Notes under the pieces: generated by a model
What the model saw: only the letters and a program-made list of their open reading frames with translations
Told to the model about the DNA's origin: nothing
Database searches by the model: none
From: a virus
Direction: 5' to 3' (one strand)
IMG/VR virus record: IMGVR_UViG_3300032360_000027
Location: 1-37,422 of that record
Length of the DNA stretch: 37,422 bases
Program-made: the position numbers and the translations under genes
Part shown: positions 22,086 through 37,000 of the stretch, piece after piece
Position numbering within the stretch: the stretch's first letter is position 1
How the letters are laid out: each line of letters opens with the position of its first letter

Positions 22086-25000
22086 CCAGTTACGGCGGGA
22101 GCATGTATAACTGAACCGGTTATATTGTACGTGTTGCTGTCTATGGATCCTGTCGTGTATATTATTCCGCTGTTTATAGCTACGTGATCTCCAGTAAAGT
22201 AAGCGGTTCCTCCGGAGTTCATCACGGTGAAGTGTTTACCGCTCACGAAGAGCTTGCTAGCGTTTCCAGTGTTTTGTATCGTGCTCCCCGAAATTCCTAC
22301 AACACCGCCGGTTACATAGTTTACTCCACCGGTTATCAAGAAGGTATTCCCTGTTGCAAATGTGGTTATCGCACCCTCTGTTTCGCTTGTTATATAACTT
22401 TCAAATCCGGTTATGTTTACTATACCGCCAGTAATTGTATTTATACCGCTTACATTGGTTATATATTGTCCCGTTATCTTGTGGTTTCCCACGCCAGTTA
22501 TGGTTATGTTATATCCAGAAATGTTATTTGTTCCGGAGCCCGTTATGTATATATTTTGCCCGGTTATATGATTGTCTCCACCAGTTATGAACGCTGTCCC
22601 TGTTATGTAAACCCTAGTTCCGGTTACATTGTTCTGGGTGTACTGTCCGCCGGTTATATATACTTGGCTACCGTGTATTGTGTTGATGATTTGATTGGTG
22701 TTGTACTGTTCTGGCGCGGTAATACCCTGATTTGCGTATACTGTATTTCCTGATACATAGCTCCTTAAAGAACTATTTGCGACAGCGATTCCGCTTATAT
22801 TTACAACTGCTCCCGTTGCGTACTGAATAGAATCTGGCGCGCCAGTTATATATATATTTTGTCCCGTAATATGCTGCGCGCTATCTGGACCACCCGTAAT
22901 GAAGGTGTGGCCGCTTGTTATATACTGCGCCTGTCCGGTAATGTAGTGCACGCCGCCGGTAATGAGCGTGCCGTTACCCGTTATATAGTTTGTTCCGCCA
23001 GTTATGAAGAAGTTGGCTCCAGTGAGGAAATTATTGCCGCCTGTTATATCTATGTCCGTACCGGTGATATATATCGTGTCATTTTGTCCGGTTAGATTTA
23101 TATTCGTGCCGGTTATGAATATGTTATCTCCAGTTATGAAGTTCGTACCACCCGTTACGAATGCGCTTTGGCCTCTTCCGGTGAAGAAGTTGGTGCCGCC
23201 TTCTATGGTTACATTTACGCCTGACACGAATCCGGTTTGCGCGGTTATCGTAGATACACCTCCGGTTATGCTAACAACGTTGCCCGTTATGTAGTTCGTT
23301 ACGGCCTTGGCCGTCGACGCAGACAAGGAGTGTCCGCCGAAATAGCTTAGAGCTTCGTCGCCATCTATGTTGCACGTTCCGCCTTCGATCTCCTCAAAAT
23401 ATGTCCATACCTCAAAGTAGTCATCCTTATCCGCTTCAGCCATGACCGAAATCTGCATGGTTCTTTCACCATCGGCATAGCCGGCTGAGGCGGAATTATT
23501 GTCGTACTGGATCAAGCGTGAATTCTTCGCTATCGACGACCCGTTCTTACGAAGTTCTATGTAGCTTTCTGTGTCGTAGTAATGCACCTCAGTGAGGGTG
23601 ACCATCGCTGTGAAGGAGTATCTTCCATCTTGTGGAGCAACAAACCTTTTTTGCGTAGTGTCAAAATTATTTCCGATATCAAAATCTATATTATTAAATT
23701 TAGCCTTAGTTGCGGTATCTTCGTCAACAGCTTGGTCACTCCCGCCCCTATTAGCTAAGAATGAAATCTCCGCATTACCCGACCCACTGGCTACCTGATG
23801 GAAGACAAACGAACCGCCGGTTATGTAGTTAATGCCACCGCTTACGATGGCGCTGGTGCCGGTTATGTTGCTCGTTCCACCCGATATGTATACATTTGAA
23901 CCAGTTATAGACTGCGTAGTATTTGAGCCGCTGACATAAATAGAACCGCCTCTCATGTAATGTGTTCCACCCGTAAGGTAAGTCACTCCGCCGCTTATAC
24001 TCACGCTTGTTCCGGTGTTTATCGTCGTAACTCCACTTGTGCTGTATATGTTTGTCGGGTTGGTTGCGCCACCCGTTATGTAATTAGTGCCACCCGAAAG
24101 ATTAATAGTATTGCCTGTTATGAACGAGGTGCCCGACCCATAGATGTTAGCATATGCCGCGAAGTCCTCTGACTCCTCAAGAGTTAGGTACATTATTGAG
24201 TCACCAGATTGCGTTAGCTCTAGACTCTCCGTCCCTGATATGTGTATTGACGCTCCATCATGAGCGTGGAGCGTATGCTGTCCGCCTGTTACAGATATGA
24301 CATGGCCGCTAAATGTTCCCGAACCAGAATATATGGTTACATTTTGACCAGTTACAGTGATGGTCGCCCCACTTCCTCCGGTTATATGAGTTATTCCTCC
24401 CGTGACAAATACGGTCTGCCCTGTCACATAACTTGTTCCACCAGTCTGGTAGAACGAGGCTCCGGTCACGTAATTCGTACCGCTCATTATGGTGTTGTTC
24501 GCACCCGTTATGTAGTTTGTCCCCCCGGTTATTGAATTGTTTACGCCTGTTACATAATTCGTACCGCTTGTAATAAAGTTAAGTCCTGTTACGGAGATCG
24601 ACGAACCAACGTGCCCAGTTATATATGTGGTTCCACCCGTGATATTAATAGCTTCCCCCGTTATATACGAGGTTCCGCTCATTACATTTATATTCGTTCC
24701 CGTCAGATATGTGGTACCGCCAGTTATGTCTATGTAGGCTCCCGTTACAGTATTGGTTCCTTCACTCAAGTACGCAATGCCCGTTACGTTCAGGGCATTT
24801 GCTATAATCGTGTTTGTTCCACCGGTCACGAGCACGGTGTCGCCGGTGATATTACTTGTGCCGCTGTATATTTGGAAGCTAGCTTCTCCTCCGCTTATAT
24901 AAATATTCCCTCCGGTTATAGTTATGTCTCTGCCGCTTACATAGCTCGTACCACTTGTTATGGAGTTTATTCCACTAACCATGGAGAAGGTTCCGCCGGT

Positions 25001-28000
25001 AACCACGTTGTTACCACCGGTTATATTGATTGTGAATCCTGTTACTTGGTTAATCCCGCTTAACACCTCTATTTGGCCACCCGTTATGTAATTAGTGCCG
25101 CCGGTTACGTTGACAGTCTCTCCCGATATATTGTTATCACCACTCATGATGGTGATGTTGGAGTCTGCGCCCCCTGTCACGTTGACATACGTGCCGGTTA
25201 TGTGAGAGGTACCGCTGAGCACCGTGATTGCACCTCCGGTTACATAGTTTGTCTGGACTCCACTAAGATTTATTATTGCCCCAGTTACATAGTTTGTGTT
25301 TACTCCGGTAATATTTATCTCAGTTCCGGTAATATAATGGGTACCGCCGGTTATTCTTACATCCGCATTCTGTCCCGTTATGTAGAAATTTGTACCCGTT
25401 ATGTAGTGTGTGCCCCCGGAAATCTCGAATTGATATCCTGTAGCGTTTACGGTCTGATTACCCCCGGTTATATAGAAGTTTCTGCCAGAGGCATGCGTTA
25501 CGCCTCCTGACACGTCGAAGCTTATGCCGCTTGCGTATGTTGTGCCTCCCGTTATGTATACGTCTGATCCAGTTATGTAGAACAGTGTATCGGGATCTCC
25601 CGACAGATGGAAGGTGCCGCCAGTGATGTTGAATGTCTCACCTGTTATATTTACTACGTCAGACCCGCTTATGAAAGCCGTGTTAACTCCCGTTATAGAT
25701 ACATTAGAGGCTCCAGTAATATTTATGGTGTTTCCCGTAATGTATTGTATTCCGCCTGTTATGTAGGCTGTACCTGTTATATTAAACGTACCAGTCCCTG
25801 ATATGTAATTAAGGCCGCTTGTTATTGTTATATTTCCACCGGTTATGGAGTTGTGTTCTCCACCTGTTATGTTGATCGTGTTGCCGCTTACCACACCCAT
25901 CGTTCCGCCGGTTATCGTGACTGTGGTTCCGGTTATGTAATGAGTTCCACCGGTTATAAACGACGTGCCGCCGGTTATGTTATACGTCACCTCGTTTCCG
26001 GTTACATAGTTAAATCCGCTGGTGATATTAAATACTTCACCCGTTATGTAGTTATCTCCTCCAGTTACTGTGTATGAAGCGCCAGTTAGATAATTGCTCC
26101 CCCCTGCCACGTATATATTTCCACCAGTAGCGTACACAGTGTTCCCGCTCACATGCGAGGTTCCGGTGATGTAAACTGAATCTCCTGTTGCAAAATTTGT
26201 ACCGCCAGTTATGAAAATTGATTGCCCGGTGAACTGTCCACCCGACCCGCTATTGATGTATATCTCTAATCCGGTTACGGTTTGAACTTCTGCCCCATAC
26301 AGATTCGTTATATCTGCAAAGGAATTTAGATCTCCCCCCACATCGAGAGACTGGAAGAGTCCACCCGTTATGTAGGCGTTTCCACTTGTGTTTATGTCGA
26401 ATGTTCCACCCGTAAAGAATAAATCACCAAGTAATCCGGTCCCGGTTATGTAATTTACGCCACCGCTTATATGGATATTATGCCCTGAAAGAATAATGTT
26501 CCCGCTTGTCGCGTATATTTCCTGACCAGTAATGTAACTTGTACCACCGCTTATCGTGGTTACTCCTCCCGTTATATAGGCAGTGGTGCCCGTTATATGA
26601 CTGGTTCCACTGCTAACATTTATTACGTGCCCTGTTGCGTAAGTGGTTCCACCGGTTATATTCGTGGTTCCACTTGTGTACGTAATTCCACCTGTTACAT
26701 AAGTGTTTCCAGACGAATAATTAACCCCGGTCACATACATATTTCCGGTTGAGTAGTTGATCCCACCGGTGATGAAGGTTGTCCCTGTCGCGTAGGTTAC
26801 GCCTGTGGCGTAAGTTGTTCCAGTTATATAACTGATCCCCGTGGTGTAAATGTTTTCTCCCGTTATGTATTGGGTTCCCGTGGCGTAGGTCGTCCCTGTC
26901 GCGTAGACCGTACCTGTCGCGTAGGTGTTGCCCGTTACATAAGATGTTCCAGTTATGTAAATATTCTCTCCAGTTACATAGGATGTGCCAGTTATGTAGT
27001 TGAATCCAGTCGTGTACGCAGTTCCCGTGATGTAATTGGTTCCAGTCGCATATGTGGTTCCCGTGATGTAGTTGGTTCCAGTTGCGTATGTGGTTCCAGT
27101 TGCATACGTAGTACCGGTTGCATATATAGTTCCAGTTGCATACGTAGTACCGGTTGCATACGCGGTTCCTGTTATGTAGCTAGTGCCGGTTACATAAGTG
27201 GTTCCGCCGGTTATAAAGAATTGTCCGCCTGTTGCATAGGTGGTTCCACCGCTTATCAGATCCACGGTTCCCGTTATAAAACTGGTGCCAGTTATAAAGT
27301 TTGTACCTCCTGTGATAAATATTCCACTTCCAGACACATACAGATTGGCGTCTGCTTCTCCCGTTACGGATACGTAATATGCATGTAGTGTAGAATCCCT
27401 AAAGATATTGTTGTTCCCGGTGAACTCAAGAATTGTTGAGTCCTCAACCTCGTTACCGTCACCAATCAAATATAAATTGTTAGCCTCGCTTACTGTCGTA
27501 TCCGAGTAGAGTACGTAAATATTTTCTCCGCTGCGCACTGTGTTTGTGCCACCCGATATCCATACGCCAGATCCACTTATTGAATTTGTTCCACCTGTTA
27601 TGTAAAATTTGTTATTAGTACCCGTGAATAATCCGGTACCACTAATATTTACCATAGCAAAGGTGCTGCTGTCTGCACTTATTGTCGTAATCCCAGAAGC
27701 ACTTATAGTTACAGTGGAGTCGCTTATCGTATTTTGTCCGGTACCATAGATTGCGTTAGTGCCCTCAGATATTGTAATTTCACCACCGCTTATGTAGTTT
27801 GATCCGCTGTATATCGACAGGTGCCTTCCGGTAATGTATGTATCTCCCGTTATGTGTAGGTTACTGTCTTCTACATTAAAACTCGGATGAGTATTCCCGG
27901 AGAAGTATCCAGTTATATTAACTATATCTGCCCCAGTTATTCTTATAACCGACCCAGATAGCGACTGGATAACTCCGCTGTTTATTGTAACGTCAATCCC

Positions 28001-31000
28001 CGTTACGGTAGCTCCACCCGTTATGTAATTTGTTCCACCGTCTATTGTTACGGTATCTATTAGCGCGCCGCTGATAGTATTTACTCCGCCTTCTATGTTG
28101 ACGGCGTCTAACACTAGGTCTAAATCGCCATAGTTTGTTAGTGCCGTTACGGTTCCGGTTATATTGGTTACTCCACTATTAACTATCGTATTCGTTCCGC
28201 CGGTTATATTTATGTTGCCGCTTATTGAGCCCGTGAAGGAGCTTGTGCCTCCCGTTATGAATATATTTTGCCCCGTAACTGATGCCGTCGAGCCTATTAG
28301 CTGAATTGTCTGGCCGGTAGCATATACATCGCCAGTTACATAAGCGGTAGTTGCTCCCCCCGTAATTGATACGTTAGATCCCGTTGCTGAAATCGTATTT
28401 ATGCCTCCGCTCAGATAGAATTGATTGCCTGACAGGTACCCTGTTCCGCCGGTAATATTAACGGTTTGTGCGCCGGTTATGTGAGTAGTGCCGCTGATTG
28501 TCGTGACGTTGTCTGGCGTGAGAAACAGCGTTCCAGAATTATCTATAGTTGTGTGGCCGCCGCTTATGTGTACCCTAACGCCACTTTGAGCAACTAGATT
28601 GGTGTTTCCACCCGTTAAGTACATTTGCGTGCCTTCACCCGTCCCCGTTATATAGTTAATTCCTCCGGAAATCGTAAGCTGCTCTGTATCTGTATAATTT
28701 ATGCCAGAATTTATGTGCGTAAGATCGCTGTGAACAAAAGCTAAACCAAATTCACTTAGGTTTACATGCGTTATGCCATTGTAAGTTCTTAGCTCTCCAT
28801 CAGTAGCGTTGAACACGTTGTAGCCCGAGTAGACATTAAGATTTCCTGTTGAGCTTATCGTGTTGTTTCCGCCTGTAACGGTAATTCCGGTTCCTGTTAT
28901 GTAATTGGTACCGCTTATTATTCTTGTGTCTGATCCGGTTATGTATACCGATGTTCCAGACGCGTATACTGTATTTATGCCGCTTACCAATGAAAATCCA
29001 GACGCTGACTGTATATTAACTGACCCCCCTGTTGCGTATATTGTAATGCCTGTACCAGATATAACTATGTCTGACCCGGTTGCAGTTACGTTTTGTATTG
29101 TGTCTCCTGTTATAGTTATGGTTCCATCGGAAACATTAATTTGTTCCACCGTAACTTCGTTGACTCCGCCAGTAACGTTGACGATATCCGCAGTCACTAC
29201 GTTTATTCCGCTATACAGATTAGATATTCCACCTGTTATAAACCCAGTTCCCCCGCTCATGAAGAGCGTACCGCTGGTGATATTGAATTGACCAGAGCCC
29301 GTTATATGAGTAGTTCCACCGGTTATATTTATTTGCGGCGCAGCTGGACTATTTATCGTTTGATAAGTCGTTCCGCTTACTATATTAATTTGTCTTCCTG
29401 TTATTGAGTTTTCCCCACCCGTTACAGTAACAAAATTTCCCGTTACGACCCCAATCTCTCCCCCGCTTATGTATATATTTTGCCCAGTTACATAGTGGGT
29501 GCCTCCCGTTATGTAGGTTTCCCCTCCTGTTACGTAGAAATTCGTTCCGGTCAGATAATTTATCCCGCTTTGTATTATATCTACGCCAGAGATATAGTTT
29601 CTTCCGCCAGATATGTAAATTTGATTACCAGTAATTGACGCTGTAATTTCATCCGAGTTAAATATCACCGAAGCGTTACCGGTTATTAAGCCAACGTCAC
29701 CGGTTACATAATTTGTTCCTCCATCTATTGTGATGTCTGCTCCGGTCAGGTATACGTCGGACTGGTTAAATATACTATTTTGCGAGCCGGTTATATTTAC
29801 CGAGCCTTCCTTGTTGTGTATTGTATTCCCAAGGCCACCAGTTATATTTACGGTCTGGTATACGCCAGTAAGAGTGTTTGTGCCGCCGGTTATATTTATT
29901 GGTGTATTAGCCGCGCTTCTTCCTATATTTCTTATTTCTACCTCTTCACCAGAATCAGGCGCTTCGCTAAAGTTGAGGTAAGCGCCGCTGAGATAATAAT
30001 CTGCATCCGGATTTTGTATCAGTCCCCCTACAGACACTATCAACTCAGACGTGCTCGTCGCAACGCCTTCGCCAGAGATAACATATCCCGTAGCCCTTGT
30101 CCCAGTGGTTATTCCTGAAACTATATAGTAAGCTGTAGCGGATTGTCTGCTGCTTTGATTTTCAAATACGTAGCTTGTACCGCTGTATATATTTATTCCA
30201 TCACCGGTTATATTATTGGGCCCGCCAGTAATTATTATACCACCAGAAACTGAAATGCTGCCTCCAGTAACGTGGCTCACATCACCAAGGAAGTACTGGA
30301 TTGCGCCAGTAACATAGGTTACCCCACCCGTTATGTAGGTTGTTCCTCCCGTAATGTTGCTTGTGCCGCTTGTTATAGTGGAGGTTCCGCCTGTTATAAA
30401 TACGTTGTTCCCGCTCAGGTTGGTGATGCTTGAGCCGGTAATGTAAGCCGTAACCGTGTTTATTGTTTCTGCTGTTCCTGTTATATAGGCCGTGGTCCCC
30501 GTTACGTTTATATTTGCTCCCGTTATAAACTGCGTGATTCCACTTACGTAACTTGTTCCTCCCGTTATATAGGCTGTTCCCCCCGTTATGTAATTAACAC
30601 CGGAAGCATAGATGTTGGCTCCAGTTGCGTATGCGGTTCCAGTTACATAGGTCGTCCCCGTGGTGAAAGCCGTACCATCGATATAAGATGTTACATTTTG
30701 TCCCGTTATGTGGGCGCTCCCATTTACGGTTATATCGTAGGTGCCTCCGCCGGTTACATAAAGATTTACCCCCGTCGCATAGGTGGTTAAGTTATTTCCG
30801 GTTATGGTGGTTGTTCCAGTTGGATAAACGCTTACTGATGATCCGTCGTTGAAGTTGAACTCGTTTCCAGTCAAGTAAGAAGTTCCACCAGCAACGGTTA
30901 TGGTGTGCCCGGTTAAATAGTTTGTAATTCCTGACGCATTGATCTGAGCACCAGTTGCGTAAATTGTCTCTCCCGTCATGAACAGGTTCGTACCCGTTAT

Positions 31001-34000
31001 GTAGCTTACTCCGCCTGTTACATGTATGTTGGTTCCCGTGAAATATCCTGTTCCACTGTATACGTTTATTACTCCTCCTGTAGCCGCTACAGTTCCTCCC
31101 GTGTTATGAATGTGCCATGTTCCCCCAGAAGGAATAGAGAAGCTTCCAGTATTATGGAAATGCACGTTTGTTCCAGACTGTATGAAGATTCCGGTTTTAG
31201 CCCCAGTGATAACTCCAGTGATATGGGTTGTTCCGCCGGATATTTGAACCGTCTCGAAAGTCCCAGTCAGCACGTTGTCACCGTCAGTTAACTGTACGTT
31301 TTTAAATTGTGAGAAGTCTATTACTCCGGTGTCTGCTATATAGAGTAATGCACCCTCGTTTATGTTTATTGTATGGAATCCAGTTCCGGTTACATGGACA
31401 TTCGAGTCGGCAAAGTTAAAGTTTGCTCCGGATTCTCCTGTTATCGACACGGTGCCACTAGTAATATCCACATCTGATCCAGATATGTACTGTGACCCTC
31501 CGGTTATGTTGAAATTATTTCCGGTTATATAAGCGTTTCCTGACCATATATCTATATCTGCACTTTGGAAATTACCCGTCAAATGGAGGTCCCCGGTTAT
31601 TTGTAAATTTCCTTCGGACCCCGAATTGAAATATATATTATCACCAGTTATATGAGCGGTTGTTCCCGTCAGGTATACCTGTTCTCCCGTTATGTAAGCT
31701 ACGCCGGTTACATTAACGCTTTCTGGGTCTGTAACATACGCTATTCCACTTAAGAAATTAGTTCCGTTTGTTATGTTGCTAACCGACCCTGTTATGTAAT
31801 TGGTTCCATCTGTTATGTTGCTGGTCACTCCTGATACATAAGTAGTTCCCTGCAGATTTATAGTTTCTCCGCTTGCGTAAATATTGAAGCCGGTAACATT
31901 AACCACGCCGCCGGTTATGTAGCTAGTCATTCCCGTTACGTTTATGCCGGTTCCGGTTATATAACTGGTGATCCCGGAGACGTAAGTCGCTGTTGATCCG
32001 GTGATGTAAGTATTAACGCCGGTTACGTAATTTGTACCCCCCGTTATCCTAACAATTGACGCGCTTATGACAGGCGTTCCGCCGGTTATGGTTACTGGCT
32101 GCGTTGTAGTTATGCCGCCTGCTACGTTATAATTCGCATCATCACCGCCGTAAACATTAACGTCTCCCGTTACGTGTACAACATCGGCCCCGTCCAGTCT
32201 AGTGTCGTCTCCTATTATCGTGATTCCTGAACTATGATTTATTGTATTTGGACCGCCGGTAATAGCTATGCTTCCGCTTGACTTGTTTGGCAGGTTAACT
32301 ATTCCAGAGTTGACAACGTAGAGCGTCCCCATATCAGCAATTTCGATAGAGGCCTTGTTAAGTATCGTTGCTGGTGGTATTTCTAGCACGAGTGAGCCTA
32401 GATTATCCGCGTCTATAACTGGGGCGACAGTACTTCCAGTTAGCGTAATCTTAGCAACAGAATCTTCTAAATGTATTGCGTCCAGAGATCCCGTGAAATT
32501 GAAATTATCAGCCCTAAAGCCCGTTATTATATCAGCCCTTGCGTTTACCGTTACTCCACTTGCGTTTACATTGATAGCGTGATTACCGCCAGTGATATTC
32601 ACCTCGTTCCCAGAGTGAAGAGTGAGAACGTTTTCTCCGCTGTTTATGGTGATTGTATTATTTTGGCCAGTATATAGATTAGTTCCGCCGGTTATTGTTA
32701 TATTATTTCCAGTGAAGCTTGAATTAGTCGAATTAGATACGAACACATCCCCATCTAGGGCAATTGTATTCTCTGGATAATAATTAATTGTATCAAATGT
32801 TCCGGAGAACGTTCCGGTGCCGGATGTATAAATCGTGGTTCTATTTGAACCCCCCGTGAAGTGATAGCTGCCACCGGTGCTATATATTACATTTATACTA
32901 TCATTTAGATTGAATGTGTTGTCTCGCCCTGTTAGATATAGATTTCCGCTGGGGTGACTTATTGTTCCGCCGGATATGTTAATTGTTTCTATTCCGGTTA
33001 GTTCTATATTCTGTCCCGTTATGAAAGCCTTCTCTATGTAATTTGTTCCACCGGATATGTTAGCTGTGGCCCCTGTAATGTAATTGTACCCACCTGTTAC
33101 TGATATATTGCTTCCCGTTAACCTGTTCGTTCCGCCGGTTATGAATATGTTGTATCCTGTCCCAGAAACAGTTGCTCCAGCCTGATTTATTATTGTCGTC
33201 GGGGTGAGTGCTGGCACATGGAAAACACCAGTGTTATATATATTTACCGTACCTCCGGATATTATTATTCCGCTTCCAGAAATAATACTACCACTATGTA
33301 TGTTTGTTACGCCTCCTGTTATACTTAAGCCGGTGAAAACGCCAGAGAAGGTATTGATCCCACTTATGAGTTGGACCGCGCCAAATTTTGAAAAGTCAAT
33401 AACCCCAGTATCGTCTATATGGAGCATCGCCCCAGCGTTTATCTCCACGTTATGTCCAGACCCCGTTATGTTAACGGTTGAATTATAGGCTGTTAAATTA
33501 AATCCAGAGCCGCCTGTCATGTGCACAACACCACCGGTCATATTCAGACCGGTTCCTGTCACGTGGCTTGTTCCAGAAATAATTTGTATAATTCCGTCTC
33601 CACCAGTCAGGTAAATATTGTTTCCCGTGATATTGGCTGTGGAATTTTCGTTGAAATATATATTGTCTCCTGTTACATGAGCGACGCTTCCTGTTAGGGA
33701 TATGTTTCCGCCAGTTATATAATTCGACCCACCGGTTATGCTTATATTTGTTCCCGTTACATAGGAGGTTCCGTCTGTTGAGTATATGTTTTCTCCAGTT
33801 ATATACGCGGTGCCACTTACAACATCCGCTGTTCCCGTTATGTAAGATACTCCACCTGTTATATATTGAGTCCCTGTCGCGTAGGTCGTTCCGCCTGTTA
33901 TGTATTGAGTACCAGTAGCGTAGGTCGTTCCACCTGTTATATATTGAGTGCCCGTCGCGTAAGCAATGCCCGAGACGTAACTGATGGCACCGGTAACATA

Positions 34001-37000
34001 AGCCGTACCGGTTATATAAGCGCTACCTCCCGTCACATAAGCCGTTCCGGTTATATAACTATCGGTTCCCGTGACGTAGGCTATTCCAGTTATATGACTA
34101 GCGGTTCCCGTTACGTAAGCTGTTCCGGTTACGTAGCTTATGCCCGTGGCGTAAGTTATTCCTGTTGCGTAGGTAACTCCACTTACGTAAGATGTCCCCG
34201 TGGCGTAAACTGTGCCTGTTATGTAGCTAGTGTCTCCTGTGACATAAGCTATTCCGGTTATATAATTGTTGGCCCCAGTAATATAGGCCGTTCCCGTAAC
34301 ATAGCTGTTGACCCCCGTGGCGTATGTAGTCCCCCCCGTAGAATAAACATTTATCCCTGTAGCGTAAACCGCGCCTTCCCCGTTGTGATAAGTAATGCCT
34401 GTAGCGTAGGTAGTCCCTATCGTGATATTGGTGCTGGAGGCATACGTCGTACCCGTCGTATAGGTAGTCCCTGCGGCATGAGTCGTACCTGTCGCATAAA
34501 CAGTCCCCGCGGCATGCGTCGTACCTGTCGCATAAACAGTCCCCGCGGCATGCGTCGTGCCTGTCGCATAAATAGTTCCCGAGGCATGTGTAGTGCCTGT
34601 TACATAGGTGGTGCCCGTGGCGTAAGCTGTTCCTGTTACGTATATATCTCCCCCTGAAAGATAATTAAGCCCATCCGTGACAAATATTTCAGTTCCTGTT
34701 GCGTTAACAGTTCCGGTGTTTAGCACCGTTACGGTAGATTGCTCTGCTATCGTAAATATTCCAGTATTTAGTATATTAACAACTGCGCCGCTCCTTATAA
34801 CTACCCCACTTCCCGATATGACTGTCCCACTTTGGAAATTTGTTACCCCACCCGTTATTTCTACCCCACTTACAACACCGTTTATATTAGTTGTCCCACT
34901 TACAAATGAAAGATGAGTGAACTGCGTTAGATCTAAAACACCGGTATCTTCTATCCACAGCGACGCCCCAGCCTCAATTGTTACATTATGCCCAGAACCA
35001 CTTATGGTCACGGTTGAGTTGCTTATCGGAACGTTAAATCCAGATCCGCCAGTTACATAAACGGTTCCCCCATGAATGCTTAAACCTGTTCCGCCTGTCA
35101 CGTAATATGTGCCAGAAACCAACTGCACAAGTTCCCCTGTAAATACGTTAGTTCCGCCGGTTATGCGTACTGTTCCACCCGTTATGTAGTTGATCCCTGT
35201 TACGTTTATGTCTGTTCCTGTTATGTAATTAGTTCCAGTTACATAGAAAGAACTACCAGTTGCGTAAGTAGTTCCGGTTGCATAGATATTTCCTGATGCG
35301 TAGGTCGTTCCTGTCGTATAAGTCGTTCCCGTCGCGTAGGTCGTTCCTGTTGAGTAGGTCGTTCCTGTTGCGTGGGTAACTCCACTTACGTAAGATATTC
35401 CTGTGGTATAGACATTTCCCGTGGCGTAAGTTATTCCTGTTGCGTAGGTAACTCCTGTTACATAAGATGTTCCCGTGGAGTAAACCGTGCCGGTTATGTA
35501 GCTGGTGTCTCCAGTGATATAGGCTGTTCCGTTTATATAACTGTTGATTCCCGTTACGTGAGCCGTCCCGGTTATATAGTTGATCCCTGTCGCATAGGTA
35601 GTGCCCGTAGCGTAGGTTATGCCCGTGGCGTAGGTCGTGCCCGTTGTGTAGGTGATGCCTGTCGCATAGGTAACCCCGGTTACATAAGATGTTCCTGTGG
35701 AGTAAACCGTGCCGGTTATGTAGCTAGTGTCTCCGGTGACGTAAGCCGTCCCGTTTATATAACTGTTGATTCCCGTTACGTGAGCCGTCCCGGTTATATA
35801 GTTGATCCCTGTCGCGTAGGTAGTGCCCGTGGCGTAGGTTATGCCCGTGGCGTAGGTCGTGCCCGAGACATAGGTTGTGCCCGTTGAGTAGATGGTGCCC
35901 GTGGCGTAGGTTGTGCCCGTCGAGTAGATGGTGCCCGTGGCGTAGGTTGTGCCCGTCGAGTAGATGGTGCCCGTGGCGTAGGTTGTGCCTGTAGCATAAG
36001 TGGTTCCTGTTACGTAAGTGGTCCCCGTGGCGTAAACAGCACCCCCGGTTACATAAACAAAATTTCCAGAGACGTAAGACTTATAGCCTGACACTGACAA
36101 ACTGCTTCCGGTCACGTAAACTATACCCCCCGTTACGCTTATGCCAGTTCCAGTTATATATACCGAAGCGCCAGTTACATTTATAGAATCACCCGACGTT
36201 ATAAAAGTATCGCCCTGAACAGTAAGATTTCCCACTGCTCCATCGCCAAAGGTTATGTTTCCTGTCCCAGAAAGATAAGTAGTTCCGCCTTCTATGCTTA
36301 TATCATAACCAGTTACATAATTTGAAACTCCCGATGCGCTAATTGAATTGCCCGTTAAATAAATCGTTCCACCAGTAACAAAAGTTTGATACCCGGTTAC
36401 GTAAGCGGTGTTTCCTGAAATTATATTGCTTCCGCCGGTTACGTATACCGTGCCGCCAGTTATTAAGCTCCCATGTCCCGAAACGTAAAAAGTTTCACCT
36501 GATAAATAATTCGTTCCGCCAGTTATTCCCCCGAAGAAAGCGCCGGTTATAACATTTATTCCTCCTGTTATTGAAACGCTTGTGCCGGTAATATAGTTCG
36601 TCCCACTCGTAACATAGATGTCTTCCCCAGTGTAGAATCCTGATCCGCTGGCGAATACATTTATCGCCGAACCAGAGGCTATTACGTGTCCATAATTGTG
36701 AACATGCACCGGCTCCCCGGAAGGAATAGAATATATGCCTGTATTGTGCAAATGCACTTCCGCACCGGAGAATATTACGATACCTGTGTCTGCTGCGTTT
36801 ATGGTACCCGTGATGTGAGTTATTCCTCCGGTTATATTTATACCACTAATGATTCCGCTTATGAATCCTGTTCCACCTTCAAGAATTAAGTTCGTGAATC
36901 TGGTAAAGTCTATAACACCTGTATCACTTAAGAAAAGTCGTGCACCGTCGTGTATGTTTACCCCGCTGCAATCACCGGTCATCCTTATATCTGAGCTATA

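Noticed and set aside
33850-36002. Regular repeats that at first sight look like a CRISPR array
   Set aside because: Units are 18, 36 or 39 bases with no unique spacers, stay in frame and encode the YxTG peptide; they are coding tandem repeats.
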